Assembly: GCA_029379385.1 (NCBI GenBank) | Contig: CM055615.1 | Coordinates: 3,472,001-3,536,000, forward strand | DNA from: Quillaja saponaria | Taxonomy: Eukaryota > Streptophyta > Magnoliopsida > Fabales > Quillajaceae | DNA length: 64,000 bases | Reading direction: 5' to 3' | In this document: positions 47,400 to 61,136 of the stretch, piece after piece | Layout of the letters: every line of letters starts with the position of its first letter | Numbering within the stretch: position 1 is the stretch's first letter | Translations under genes and position numbers: made by a program | Notes under the pieces: generated by a model | Databases searched by the model: none | What the model saw: only the letters and a program-made list of their open reading frames with translations | What the model was told of the DNA's origin: nothing

Positions 47400-49600
47400 A
47401 CATTTATAATCATATTGATATGAAAATAGAGAAGATTTAGAAGAAATATAAGAAAAAAAAAATCATAATAGTCTATTTTAAATAAAATAACCACTAAATG
47501 TAATTATGTATTATAAAAACTAATAAGGTTAAATAAGAAAACAAAAGTTTATGTCATTAAACTACTTTTATATATAATATAAATAATTTTTTTTAAAATA
47601 ATATTTATTACTTAATGTGAATGTGGAATGAAAAAAAATGGTTAGGGACAAGGAGAAGTGTATATCCATAATTTAACAATTAAACTAGAATTTCATCGAT
47701 ATTTATAATAAAGAGAAAATCTAACTCAGGATGAGACAAGTGCAACAATTTCAACAAGGTAAACGTTGAATAAACAAAAAGTTGGAAAATAATAGAAGGA
47801 AAAATAAAAGAAAGCGTACCTGTACAATGATGGGTGGTAGTACAAATGTGGCTGGAATGCAAGAAGTATAATGAACGATGCAAATCAATTGACAATAGAA
47901 AAGAATGTAGAAATGATAAACTGCGATGAAGTTAATAACTTAATGTCACACATATTTATAGAAGAAGACCACAAATTATATTTCTTTCTTGAGCAATACT
48001 TTGAGCATATAGTAGAAAAAAAGAGAGGATAATTCCTTTCTAAATGAGATGTCTATCTCAGTTCTCAAGAAAAGAACAATTCTATTCTTTACTTCTTTCA
48101 AACATTAAGAATTACAATGAAGTTAGTTAGCTTTGTTCTTTGAACAATTCCTCCATTAGACTTCAGTTGTCGTTGGTGGGTATGTTTCAATGTAAGCACT
48201 AAGCTTGCAATAGAAGAATGGAAGAGCATCAAGAAACAAGACACAGATAATCGTCGACAGACTCGGAAATGTGTTTCAAGGAGTGGAATATGAGAAGTAA
48301 TGTAAAAATAAAAATTTCTAAAAATGATTAATTAAGCTCTCATTATCTATTTATATATTTATTCCTATAAATATTTACAAAAAATAAAAAATAAAAAATC
48401 ATAATCCCAATCACAAATGTCAGTTTTTAAAATTTTGAAATTGAATAAAAAAAATTCTATCAAATTTGGTTATTTTGGTTCTGTTTTTTGATTTTAAAAC
48501 CATTTGGTAAATAAATTATAAAAGTCAGATTGATTATAAGTCAAATGTGTGTTTTGGTATGCAAATGAATAAGTTAGATTTATAAGTCTAATATTTGTTA
48601 CTTTGGTATATATATATATATATATGATATAAATCCGTTTGAGTGTTAAATTACAATTAACATATCACCACATATTGTGTAAAAAGTTATTCTACTTTTT
48701 TGGTATATTGAGAATGCTCAAACTCGACACTAGAGGTGAGAGAGTAGGTACCAACCATTTAAGCTAAACTCTTGATCGTAAGATTATTCTTTACTAACAA
48801 AAAATAAAAATTATTCTTTACTACCAAAAACAAAGATTATTCTCTAATTATTAATTCATTAAATAAATTCTATTAATTTTCTATTAAAAAATTATATATT
48901 ATTTATAATAATTTTTTTTTATTTCAACCCAAATATGACTTTACAATAAAATTTAAATAAATAAGTAAAAGAGTTCATCTAAAACCATTTTAAATATATA
49001 TATTTTAGTGGAATTTCAGAATTTATATTTTAAATATTATATTATATATTTTTTATTAGATTTCAATAGGAATATTTTTATTTACATGAATTGACTTAAG
49101 TCAATAGATAACTACAATTAAAAATAAAATTTGAGTCTAAGAACAAAATGATGTAATAATAATTAAATTTTAAGGATAAGTTAGTTTATTTGTGTTATAA
49201 TCCTCATAACCCGATAACGTAAAAAAAAAGAAAAAAAAAGAAAGTTTTAAGACACAATTTGTAAATTTATGTTATAAATAAAATAAATAACAATATAATT
49301 AAATATGTTATAACCTGATATTTAGTGGTGTGTTTTAAAAATTTTACGTATAACTTATTTATGTAAAGAAAATAAAATTTTCTTTACTAGCTCAAGTAAG
49401 ATGAAAGGATAAGTAATATATATTTATAAATATATATATACATGGAATGTAATAATTAAATTTTATAACACTATTGATCGATTTAGAACTTGTATTTGTG
49501 AAAATTTTTAGAGTTAGGCAAAATGCATGTGTACATATATATAAACTAGAAAGTATATATATATAGCTAAGATGAAATTATAACCACTAAGTTGAAATTT
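47400..49600. other. Intergenic AT-rich DNA
   Basis: There is no gene I can support. It contains TA microsatellites (48607-48624, for example) and long A/T tracts. The stretch around 47940-48280 is less AT-rich but shows no coding resemblance. Confidence 0.4.
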
Positions 49601-52600
49601 CCTGATGTTAGATTTAATATTTTGTAAATATTGTATTCCCCATTTTGTCTCATTCTCTCTCTTTTTCCTTCATCCACTACCTTTTTTTTTTTGTTCTCTT
49701 TCTTTTATGCCTTTGCTTCCTGTAAGTTCTAGGCTTTTCTACTTTGTTTTGGACTCTATTTCCTCTGCCGCTGGTACGTCCTATGAGGGTGTGATTAGTA
49801 ATGACATCTCTCTCTCAAAGCTTCAATGGCCATGGCAGCAACATCTGCTTTTTCTATTTGTTCAATTCCAGCAACAAGAACATCAGCTATCACAAAATTA
49901 CTTTGTCTATCTCCTTCTCACATTCAGGTCCTATTCATAGAACATCCCACCAAGCTCTAATCTCGAATTGTGAACTCATCTTCCTTGTCGAGCAATGAAG
50001 TCATCCACCATTACGGCTGTAACCACCTCAATTGGAGTCGATTTATCACTGGTGTTAGCCAATTCCTTCAAGACTTTATTTTTTTGAGTTGGGCTTCAAT
50101 AATCACTTTGATTTTTGGCACTCACTGTTCCAAGTAAGAAGCTATTATCCTTGTAATCTCATTTTTTTCCCCCTGCCATAACTCATTTTGATAGTATCTA
50201 CCATAAATAGGACTCTTCTCATTTAAAACTTCATACATGAAGTAATACAGATGTCTAAAGAATTTCAGCATAAAGAACAAATATTTATAGGAGTAGACAA
50301 TAAATAATGAATGGAAATGGACTTTTTCCTTACATAATGGATATATAGTGGTAAATACGGACAAAAGCAGAATTTAAATCATACTAATTTCACTGCTCTA
50401 GTGTAAGTTACGAGCTAGACTAATTGTTCCAACGAGACAAGCTTACTTAAACCATTATCACTTCCAAATTTTGTTGTTGTTTATGGCAAGAAAACTGTGT
50501 TGATGAGTTTGACTTCATTTTGAGATAAGTTTCTTCTAAGCAGTGCTATTGTTTTAATGTGGTAAGTTGATTTGAGCTGCAGGGGAGGAAATGATTTTTG
50601 TAACTAAATAGGAATTATATTCGGTATTGTTGATGGAGATATAATTGTTCTTAACTCTGAACAGCTTAGTTTGTGAAAGGTTGTTTGTACAAGATTTTTT
50701 TTACTGGTTTTAACGTGAACAGAGTTTCTTCTTTATCTTTTACACAGCTTCATTTATCAAAATCGGTTTATTAAATAATTCAAATCATAGTCAAGTGTAA
50801 TTTTTGATGAATTTTAAGTAAGTGGGTTAACTTGAAGTTAATATTAGGAGAACAAGTAATATCGGAATTGAGAAATGATATTGATTTCTTGGTAGATAAA
50901 CATACACATGAACTATAATAAAACAGGTTCTTAAAGTAATTGATAAAATGTCTACAAGAAAAAATAATTAATTAGAGTATAATGAATAGAACTTGATAAA
51001 TTTCGTGGGTGAAAGAAATTCATCATTTCGAATGTCTTCGGGGCTAAATTAAATTTAGAGTTCAAAAGATAAAATGTAGTTTAAAGTCATGAGATGTTGT
51101 CTACAAAATTTTGTAGTCTTATTCTAAGTATGTTATTAGTTATAGCTGTTAGACTCTGGCTAGGTCAGGCATGGTTCCTTATGTAAGAAATTGAGTAGGT
51201 TAACGACATATTTTAGGAAAAGTTTCTAAATAATAAAGATATATATACTTGTCTATTAATAAACCCAATAAATGAAATCGGATTTCGTTTTTCCTAGAGA
51301 AATTTATGTTCAATTAACTAAGGTAAGGTCAAAGCTGTCAAAATTCTTCATTTTATAGAATTTGATGCAACTTAAAAGAATAAACTGTATTGATATACAA
51401 ATCCAAAAATTACAAATAATATACCATTATAAACCTACATGTGTCTAGTATTTTATAAATTTTACGGAACTGGATTTGGAGTTTCCTAAAGAAAAATATA
51501 ACTGTTAAAGTGGACACTGGTCCAAACCTCAAGTTTGGACAGCTTTAACATTTTTAATTCACTAAATGCTTTCTATTCTTTTCTAATGGTTTCTCCTATC
51601 ATATGCTTTGTCAAGATATTTAAAAGGCCTCTTCATTGTTAACCTTATCATCTAAAGTCTAATCCATATTAATTGACATGTAATAGTTTAAATAAAAACT
51701 TTCATAAATAAACCTATATAAGTTGAGATATAAGTTTAGTAAGTAAAAGAATATAACAATGCCGTTTATAAACTAAGTAGTATTTGGAATTATGAATTTC
51801 AGTTCCGGATTCTATTGTGAACCTGATGAGACGCATGAACGCAAGTGTGAGTGACGAATGAAATTGGTATTAAGTGAGTGATTAATTGCTGCCTTTTGGG
51901 GCTAGATTAGTATGTGTAATTATATGTTTATTTGAATATGCGTGATACATGGAAAATAAGCAAGTAGAGTTCTTTTGTAATTTATTTAAATTATGTTTGT
52001 TTGACATTGATTGCTGTGTTTGACATTGATTGTGATTGATAAAGACCAACAAAGTGAGATTTTTATTAAAAGTAATTTTTATCTCCAAAAGTAAAAATCC
52101 AGGTGCATCTAGGATATTCTGATTTGAAATCATGAAAATCCTGATTCTGATGAATATTTCTAAGAAATTGAGTGCTCAACCCCGGTGGGATAGGATTGTA
52201 TACGGAGAATTAACTTGTTGTGCAGACGCGTAAATGTCCTGCAGGGGGTGATACTGGTGTGCTGGGCTGGGTTACTCGTTGGCCCTTTGATTGCGTTGTG
52301 TGATATTGTTACGCTGACTTAAATTGTGATTCTGTATTTCATATGAATTGTGAATTTGTGAAACTTACAATGTTTATGTGTAATGTGAAATGTTATGTGA
52401 ATCATGTTACATGATGGTAATATATATATTATATGTTTATGCTGAGTGATGCTAGTACCATTTGGGTACAATTTTTCACTCACGGGATCCGTAGGATTCA
52501 CCCATTTCTTGTGGTTATACTTTTTAGTAGCAGGACCTCAAAAGAAGTTAACTACTAATACGAGGTTTTGCTAAGGATTTGATGACAAGGTATGTCTCGG

Positions 52601-53640
52601 AATCTCATACTTGGAGTTAAGGATAAAAGTTTGCAGTCACATTAGCACTGTGGGTGTCAATGTGGTATGATGTAATATTCTAGTACTTGTTTTGTTGATG
52701 GTGTGAAAGGAGCAGAGCTCCTTATTGTCTTTGTATTGTGTTGAGTAATAAATAGTTTATAGGATTGTATTTTAAGGTATGTTCTATATTGTAAGAAATC
52801 TTTGCCGAAATTTGCAGTAAATTGTGATTTGTTATAATAAAAAAGTTTTTAATGTTAATTTTTGTTTTTATAATTTCTTGGTTTTATTCGTTGGTGAGTC
52901 AAGAGTCATGGTCGGTCTTTTATTTGAGTCAGAATTACAGAGATTTAGTTATCATTTCTCTAGTCAGTCATGCCTTCACGAGGGTTGTGACAATTTGTAT
53001 GTAAGAATGCAATCGAACTTTTATAAGTTGGTCAATCAAAGGTGTCAAACTATGTAACAAATATCTTAATCTATTTGGATTGGTTTTGGTCCCCCATATT
53101 CCTACACAGCTTTCATCTTTCTTCATCTACTAGTTCTCATTATTTTGAACTTATTTTCTTTTATTTTTCCCAAAAAAATATATCAAAGATAAGGACCAAA
53201 TCAATTATAGGTAATGATATAAAAGGCCAAACTTTCATATTCAGTATTTTCTAAATTGTCCATGAAAATAAAGTAAAACAAAAGGGGAAAATAAGTAGAT
53301 ATGATATTACTAGACCAATTGAAAATCAATTTGGGTTTCATTAGCAGTCATACATAAGAAGGAACAATTTTATTTCTAAAGAGTTCCAATTCGATTCGGA
53401 ACTACATGTCCAAGGTCCAATATTGAAATAATTTCCTAGATTTTGTCCATGTAAATTGGAACATGCTACTGTGAGACAAGTTATATTTTTTCTAATGAGA
53501 TTCTATTCGATTCAGAACTATAATATGTCCAAGGTCTAATATTAAAATAATTTTAAAAAATTTTCTTGATTTTGTTTCAAAATATCTCATTGTATAGCTC
53601 ATCAGCCTTCTACTCCTTCGTACCAAAAAAGTTACAAAAA
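49600..53640. other. Intergenic region with LTR-like debris
   Basis: Open frames at 49605-49998 are short and unassigned. From about 51780 to 53000 the sequence carries phrases seen in plant LTR retroelement LTRs (CCCCGGTGGGATAGGATTG, CATTTGGGTACAATTTTTCA, CACTCACGGGATCC). No coding region, primer-binding site or paired LTR was found. I treat it as probable degraded retroelement sequence without firm borders. Confidence 0.3.
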
Positions 53641-54382
53641 ATGTGATAAATTGTGTCATGAAATTGGTTTACCAAACTCCAAGGAGAAGCATGCATTTTC
53701 AATAGTCACTACCTTTAATCATTTTCGACTGTTATGTGTTGTTATTCATCGTGGTCTTGTAAAACATAGTATAGTAGCTTTCTTGCAAATTGCATCTGGT
53801 GCACTTGATATTAGTTGTGATATGCATATGTTTATGTAATCTCACTCAACTGTAGTAATAGTAGTATTTTTGGCTGTGACTTATTTATGACTCTGAGCAG
53901 TACATGGTTATAGTCATAAAGAGCCAACCAATATTTTGTATGGTCCATGCAATTGAAAATATAAGTCTGTAGGAGTAGTAGTTATACTTAGCTGTAATTA
54001 TATATGATTGTTAACATATAGATCAAGAAAGTTTGGCAGCAGTAGAACAGATCAAGGGTCCTGTTGCCTTTTGCTCTTAATAGGAATAAAGAATTTCTAT
54101 TCAGCCGTAGACTAGATAATTAAAATATGAAATTGGGTAGCTTTAGTTCAGAAATTTGTAACTACTTTGATCTGGGTGAAAGCAAAATTATCAATAAAAA
54201 GAACAACCTTAACTAGCAGCATGCAGTCAAAGACAAGTCTCAAAATAATTCAGGAATACGTACAAACTATACAAGTATGTCTTACAATATAGGCCATTGA
54301 ATTTGTAGGAATGAAATGTATAACACAAATATAAGTTGCGAGTATAACTAAAAAGAGTAAAACATCAAACCGCAAGTGAAAA

Positions 54383-54520
54383 CTATAAATGTGCTGATGA
54401 CAAGACTTGTGAACACTTGAAACCATGGCAGACTGGCAGAACAATTATAAGGATCAAGGCAATGATGATACCTAGAACGATTAGCTTTATCTTCATGTTC
54501 TGAAACCACGTCTTTCTTCT
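54383..54520 (-). pseudogene. VAMP71-type SNARE, C-terminal transmembrane exon (split gene fragment)
   Basis: The minus strand encodes [20 protein letters not shown] followed by [16 protein letters not shown] and nine more residues to a stop (46 codons). This is the juxtamembrane and transmembrane tail of plant VAMP71 proteins (VAMP711-714). These are longin R-SNAREs that drive fusion with the vacuole or late Golgi membranes. The coding part stops exactly where the large MULE begins (54521). A matching upstream piece of the SNARE end lies at the other side of the element (63080-63113). The longin domain was not found in the window. Confidence 0.75.
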
Positions 54521-54707
54521 AGGGTCTAATTTTTAATTTTTCTGATTTATATAATAAGATTTGTACTTCAATAGTTAAAATGGGATAAGTGCTAACATCA
54601 AATTTTTAAAATTTATTTTCTCGCTCCACATCAATAGCCCATAGGACCCATTAACACACACTTACAAGCCCATGTTTGCACAAAAGATGAGTTGCAACAG
54701 CAGCACT

Positions 54708-54734
54708 GAAACTGGATTTTGAAAATCTGGTTTC
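54708..54734. repeat. Palindrome in left MULE terminal repeat
   Basis: GAAACTGGATTTTGAAAAT continues to CTGGTTTC. It is a near-perfect hairpin with an arm of about 13 bp. Related palindromes occur at 18134-18160, 18251-18277, 18944-18970, 62761-62788 and 62855-62881. Confidence 0.8.
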
Positions 54735-54810
54735 AGGCCTGGACTTGTCCCCTCATGGGCCCCACCTCACAAATTTTTCTTATCCACCCTTAGAAGTACT
54801 GATATTAATT

Positions 54811-55445
54811 TGGGTAGTATTAAATTAATTAGCATTTTTTAGTAAAAAATAATATAATATTTACGATAATTTAGTGACTTATGATAATTAGTGATTTCGT
54901 TGACATGATAGATTTGATTATATATATTAATTCTAAACTTTGTGATTAATTTATAAATAGCATTTGTATTAGGAAATTTATAGTAATATATTTATTAGGA
55001 AATTAAAATTTCATAATAATTATGGTAAGTAATGTATTTATGATAAATAATGATTTTATTATTTAAATATAATTAATTTATATTAAATATTATAAATAGT
55101 ATTTTTTGTATATGTATGTTTTAATGTAATTAATTTATAGATAGTATTTTTTATGTTTTAATGTTTAATCATATATATTATTGTTTAAAGTAGAGTAATT
55201 GGTATAATTAAAATTTATAGTTAGTTTAAAGTTGAAATAATAATATTTTACTATAATTAATTTAAAATATATATTATAATTAATTTTGTGACATTTAAAT
55301 TAATTAGTAATTTGGGTAGTTTTAAATTAATTAGCATTTTTAAGTAATTTTATAATATTTACGATAATATGGTAACTTATGATAATTAGTGATTTCGTTG
55401 ACATGATAGATTTGATTATATATAATAATTTTAAACTTTATATAT
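54811..55445. repeat. Direct repeats in the 5' noncoding part of the MULE
   Basis: Copies at about 54811-54950 and 55311-55445 share TGGGTAGT, TTAAATTAATTAGCATTTTT, CTTATGATAATTAGTGATTT and CGTTGACATGATAGATTTGA. They lie between the left terminal repeat and the transposase and may belong to its promoter. Confidence 0.75.
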
Positions 55446-55589
55446 TATAATTAATTTACGATAATTGGTGACTTATAATATTTACGATAATATATTTTTC
55501 GTATTCTTGTTAAAATTAGAACTATTATGATAAATAGTAATTTTAAACTTAGTGACTGAAAATTGTAGTTAATCTATGTAAATTAGTGA

Positions 55590-58130
55590 ATTCATTAACA
55601 ATTTAAGGACAAAACTTATTATTTTTGAGTATTTTGAAGATGCAAGTTTGATAATAAAAAATTTGAAATTATGTGTTACATTAATGGTGAAATACGTACT
55701 GGTTCGAAAGGATTTGAATATGATTTTGGTCATATTAAGTGCATTCGTATATCTAAGTGTATCAAGTATGCAAAGTTTTATGCTCATCTATACAAGTCCT
55801 TAAAAGTTGATAGAAAAATATAGTAACCTATTTTTTATTTGTTAGTATCCAATGACCTTTAATAATTCAACTTACTATAGTCCAGTTGCAGTAGCTAATG
55901 ATAAGGACTTGCACAGCATGTTAGTGCGCAATACCCTAGATTCAACTTAGAGATTTATTACATAAGCACACATTTCAAGATGTGTCACTGCCTATTGTTT
56001 TGAGTCATGACACACCTAACCCGGTTCCTTAAAACATATTCATGGAAACCTAGTGTTTGACACAAGCAATACAATCAACTAAGTTTTCATGTTGCAAGAG
56101 AAGCATTGTCATCTCTTAGGCTGCACTTATCGATTAATTACTTTGAAGCACTTGGTATAAATGATGTTGTTGGCGATAGAGAGGATATCTCTGATTTGAA
56201 TATTGATCCTCATTTTAACATTGAAGTGGATGATGATGATATTATCGAGACACCTGAAGAAGATTTATACAACTAAAATGTCATGAATCCTTTTTACACA
56301 AACGTGAATATTATGGGACATATGCAGTAAACCCTGTTATTGTTTGAAACGCCCAATGGGAGTTACATAATGATTTTTACAATCGCATATTGTTCAACAC
56401 GAGTTGAAAAACACAATTATATACTGGCACATTATGAACCACGTGGCTTTTATAGTCGTTAAGTCCAAAAAGGACATATTGGATATCAGGTGCAAGATCC
56501 ACGAACAGGGCTGCAAGTGAAGGTTGCAAGGCCATTTTAGTAAAAGAGTTGACAAGTTTCAAATTACGAAGTTGGATGTGGCTCACAACTATGTTTATAG
56601 TGGAATGACTCAGGATTATTATAATCTGGACAAGGGGGTCATTGCAGAGTATATCAAAAATACTATCTATGAAGACCCTACTACACCAGGAGCTGTGTTG
56701 CTTACAATGATAAAAGATCACTTCCATTATACTCTAAGTCAGAGCAAAAAATTCAAAGCAAAGAAGAAAGCAATTAATCTTGTGTTTGGTAATTGGGAGA
56801 AATCTTACAATGACCTTCCTGGATATTTAAATGCAATTTGTGTCACCAATCCTGGCACACGCTTCGAATAGAAAGTGAACCTAACTAATAATCCTGAACA
56901 GGTTATATTCTAGCGGGTATTATGGGCTTTGAAGCTATCTATCAAGGTCTTCCATCATTGTAAACCAGTTTTTCAAATTAACAGCACGTTCATATGTGGA
57001 AAGTAAACCGGAAAATTATTGGTTGCAACTGCTATTAATGGTGACAACAGTTTAGTTCCTGTTGCATTTGCAATTGTTGAGGAGGAGGAGAACACAGATA
57101 GCTGGGGGTGGTTTCTAAGTTTGCTTCATATGCATGTAACGCAACGGGTGGGTGTTTGCTTAATATTTAATCGTCATGCTTGGATAATTGCTGCTACTTT
57201 AGATCCTTGGAATGGTTGGACTGAACCCTATGGGTATCACCAATTTTGCACTAGGCACATTGCAAGCAATTTCATAAGACCCACAAGAATATGAAAGCCA
57301 AAAATCTCCTCATCCACATTGCTAGTCAAACTTAAAAAACAGAAGTTTGATAAATATTTTGATAAGTTTGTCCGTATGGACTTTGAGTATATGGCATGGA
57401 TTGGTAAAATTCAGTTGGAGTAGTGGGCATTGGCACATGAGAGGAGTCACCGCTTTGACTTCATGACTACAAACTTGGGGGAGTGCATGAACAATATCTT
57501 GAAGGGAGCGCGGCAAGTCCCGATCACTGCACTAGTGAGGCTGACATTTTACCCATATGTTAAATATTTCGTGGAACATCAAGAGAAGATTAATCCTCAA
57601 CTGAATGCTGGCAATCAATACACAATCGACAAAATAAAGAAAATCCAAAATTGGGCAAATAGAGCAGGTGGACACAAGCTGAGACAATTTCATACCGGTT
57701 TAGGATTAATTGAAATAAAGAGCAATTTCATGGATGGAAAGCCCGAAAAGGCTGCAACCAGTACACTGTGTGTTTAAATAAAAAAAACGTGCACATACAA
57801 CAAAGCCCAGCAATACATGATCCTGTGCTCACATGTTATAGCAACTTGTGCAAGCATGCATCTGAACTATAGTGACTTTATTGGGAAGTGGTATAAACTG
57901 AGAAATCAGGAACTTGTATAAACTTCATAATCCAACCCAGTGATGCATGATGACTATTGTCTAGAATTCTAGTTCCCCCACGTGCTTCCCAACATGTCCA
58001 AATTACGAAAGAATGGTAGGCTGAAAACAAAGCACATTCCTAATGAGATGAACATTACAAATTCCATGAGGCAACATAGATGTGGTTTATGTAGGCATAC
58101 ATAATCGTAAAAATTATCCTAACAATATAC
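55590..58130 (+). pseudogene. MuDR-type MULE transposase
   Basis: Translation across interrupted frames gives, in order: an N-terminal MuDR-like segment (YINGEIRTGSKGFEYDFG, ~55670); a spacer; the pre-catalytic region (VIAEYIKNTIYEDPTTPGAV, NLVFGNWEKSYNDLPGYL, 56640-56830); the transposase core (KLLVATAINGDNSLVPVAFA, ENTDSWGWFLSLLHMHV, 57000-57140; CTRHIASNF, 57250); NLGECMNNILKGARQVPI (57470); a SWIM-like zinc finger (AQQYMILCSHVIATC, ~57810); and a decayed zinc knuckle (CGLCRHT...HNRKN, ~58085). Two acidic positions expected in the DDE core are Asn here: QINSTFICG for the usual QIDGTH, and FNRHAWI for the usual SDRHAGI. Several stops interrupt the frame. It would catalyse cut-and-paste transposition in the nucleus, but this copy cannot. 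Confidence 0.85.
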
Positions 58131-58270
58131 AACGTTAAACCACAACTTTCCTGGTTGCATTCTTTACTTTAATTAAATGGAAGAGTTTTTCCTACTTATG
58201 TATTTCTTTCTAGTTTACTATGCGGGGATTAGGCATTATGTCCTCTATATGTCATGTAAAATTATTTTGA

Positions 58271-58336
58271 AATTAATAAATAGGTAAAGGTAAGCCAAAC
58301 CCCCACCACTTCAAGGTGAAAATTTTCAATTATTCA
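58271..58336 (+). terminator. Shared 3'-end motif, copy A (after transposase)
   Basis: AATTAATAAATAGGTAAAGG leads into AACCCCCACCACTTCAAGGT and an A/T-rich tail. Its counterpart is at 60693-60758 after the PMD gene. CACC...GGTG can pair as a small hairpin, and AATAAA-like words occur at the start. I infer a gene 3'-end/polyadenylation region; the role is not proven. Confidence 0.5.
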
Positions 58337-58470
58337 AATTTCTCCATTTCATTAAATTGTAATATTATTTGACTAGTAGTTTACGTATTGTAATTGTTTG
58401 TTTGTGATATCATTTATTGTCGTGTATGTATATTAACATTGTAGTTAATTTGTCTTTTTTCATGTAGATT

Positions 58471-60570
58471 CATGGATCCCGTAGCCTTAGTAGACCGTTC
58501 AGTCCTTTGACTACATGATAGGCACTGTTCCGTTAGAGTTTTTTACGGATCGCCAGGTATGTAAATAATAACTAGACTACCTTAAATTTGTCAATTTCAT
58601 TTTATTATAGGAAATGTTCTTACTAATATTTTATAAAATTTTAGAGCGAGGCCTATATCCTGAAATGTAGTCAGAGGGAGGCGGTGTTTGGCCGGGAGGT
58701 TCTTAATAATATTAATCATCGTGCATTGGAGTATATGACTCAGGCAGGTTTTGGTGGTGTGATCAAGGTGCAGTTTATTTCGCTTGATTTGCACCTTATG
58801 ACAACTTTAGTAGAGCGATGGAGGTCAGAGACTCACACATTTCATCTACCTCACAACGAGGCCACTATCACACTACAGGATATTAGTATCCTCTTGGGTT
58901 TACCCGTGGACCGTGAACCTATCTCTGGTATAGTTGGTGCCGACGTCACGAGTGAGTGTGATTGACTATTTAGAGTAGTGCCCCTTGCTACAGTCATTAA
59001 GGATAATACATTGAATATGAGCTGGTTAGGAATGATATTTCAGAATTTTCCAGTCAACAGTGATGACATTACAGCACAGAGATATGCTCGTGCTTATGTA
59101 TAATAGCTGATGGGTGGATTGTTATTCACTAGTAAGACGAGTACCCATGTGCACATTTGTTTCCTATCTCTACTGGAAAACTTATATATCCCAAGACAGT
59201 ACAGCTTGGGCAGTGTGTTGTTGGCATAGTTGTACAAGGAGATGTGTCACTTTACTCACCCTAATGCTTCTGAAATTACTAGACCTTTGATATTATTGCA
59301 GGTATGGGCATGGAAAAGACTATCCTTTCTCGCACCGAGGAGGGAGGCAAAAATTTAGTGGGATAATCTTTGTCCTCTAGGCTCAAGATACATAAATTTA
59401 TTGGTTTTATGTCTTTGCTTAGATTGTGAAAGCATTGATAACTTGTAATTGATATTTTTAATTACTTGCAGGTGGAGAGTGAAGTTCAAGGTAACATGGA
59501 TCAGCCATAATATGGTGTATTAGTAGAGGGAGATGCTGGACAGGTAATTTGAAGTTTGTGTTATATCCATGTACCATTTAACATATTCATGTTGCAATGT
59601 TTTATTTATTAAAACATTGACATTGTTTTTGGGTTGCGGTTCATATCATTACTATATATTGCTGATAAGCTGGGTACCTGATACCAAACTATTGTTATCG
59701 AAACCAGCATATTTGGGGTGCAAAGGTACCTTAATATGTTTTCATATTGTTGAGTATCAGAAAGTGGACAAGATCATGCATCAGTTTGACTATTAGCAAC
59801 TGATACCAGAAGACCCTGTTGACATAAAGGTTGATAAAAAATTATACAAATGTGATCTTTGGGGATGAGGCCTCACAGACTACTGTTGGCTTCATGCTAA
59901 CCACTTAGCCATTTGGGGCATGAGATACCATTTGCTTTAGATATGAGAGGTTGCATATGGGGTTGCACATGGTCATGCCACTCATATGCAAGAGCACATA
60001 GAGTGGTATAAATGTATCAGCATGAGATATTTCACACCAGTTAGTTTTATCCATACTGCTCCTCCTGGTGCTCCAGTTCAGTCTTGTTCTGCTCATTCGA
60101 CATCATCATCCATGTCATCACAACATCGCAGACGCACTAGGACTAATGTCCCTGGACCATTAACATCTTATGGATGTGCTGATGCTGTTGTCGGACCATC
60201 AGATATGCATATTTCATCACCATCACATATGTCTCAACCTCCATATGTGGCCAGTACTTTAGTTGTGTATTAGCAGCTTATGTCTGATGTTGCACACCAA
60301 TCAACTAAATTTTTTAACTTTCCCATACCGCAGGTGCCATACTTTCAATATGGTAGTACACGGGCATCATATGACTCGGGTATGGGTTCAGGTATGCAAG
60401 CGACCAAAGGATTTAGCAGTGCTCATGACATGCCTCAGTTAGAATATCCTAGTGACACAGAAAATGTACCACCTAGGCAGAACCCGGCAAGGAGGAGGAG
60501 ACCGCACTCATGTGGTACAGGGTCATTTTTTGTAGATCGGGATAGCTCAAAGTCCCTATTTAAGTTTTAA
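58471..60570 (+). pseudogene. Plant mobile domain (PMD, MAIN/MAIL1-like) gene inside the MULE
   Basis: A splice-acceptor-like CATGTAG precedes ATGGATCCCGTAGCC. The exon continues to a donor near 58559, and the next exon contains AVFGREVLNNINHRALEYMT, LVERWRSETHTFHLPHNEAT and ITLQDISILLGLPVDREPIS, which are hallmarks of the plant mobile domain. Later blocks follow the family order: MSWLGMIFQNFPVN, AQRYARAYV, VKFKVTWISHNMVY, HIEWYKCISMRYFTPVSFIH, and a Ser/Gly/Pro-rich tail to 60570 ending DRDSSKSLFKF. Cellular PMD proteins MAIN and MAIL1 act in silencing and gene expression; related domains are known in transposons. Stops (for example after TSECD at 58964 and at 59101) break the frame. It lies head-to-tail after the transposase. 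Confidence 0.8.
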
Positions 60571-60692
60571 TTTTGTGTTCCTTGTGAAGGGAAAAATCTA
60601 TTCTAATTTTATTTTAATTTAGTGTTACTTGTAATGGGAAGAGTCTTCCCTATTTACGTTATAATTTAGTTGTACTTGTAAACTAGAATTTA

Positions 60693-60758
60693 CTTATTAA
60701 TAAACATGTAAAGATTTGTCAAATCCCCCACTACTTCAAGGTGGAATTTTTTAATTAT
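60693..60758 (+). terminator. Shared 3'-end motif, copy B (after PMD gene)
   Basis: TATTAATAAACATGTAAAGA leads into ATCCCCCACTACTTCAAGGT and an A/T-rich tail. It aligns over about 65 bp with 58271-58336. It follows the PMD stop by about 120 bp. Confidence 0.5.
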
Positions 60759-61136
60759 CTAATAATTATTATTATCTTAAATACTGAAATTATTACATAA
60801 ATCTTCAAGTATTATCTTAATAAGCAAACATGCTAGCATCACTTTACAATGAAGCACGTAATCTTTTCATGAAGTGACTACTCGTTCACGTATTTTTACT
60901 TATAAAGCATTTAAACAGTAAATGAACAAGCTAACATTACTTTACTTATTAACAGATATGCTGACATTACTTTACAGTCACGCTATAAATCTTGACTACT
61001 TCAATATATATTCAAGTGGCATTATTTTGACAATAACAACAAATATTTGGTTATATAAATAGTTTCAAAGCTATAAGAGTTGAAAATATCAAACAACCAT
61101 GTCTTACTAGAAACTCACACTTGATAATAAGAAAAT

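Noticed and set aside
54480..54521. Target-site duplication for the large MULE
   Set aside because: The best candidates, GAAGA-containing 9-mers on the two sides, match at only about 6 of 9 positions; I do not claim a duplication.
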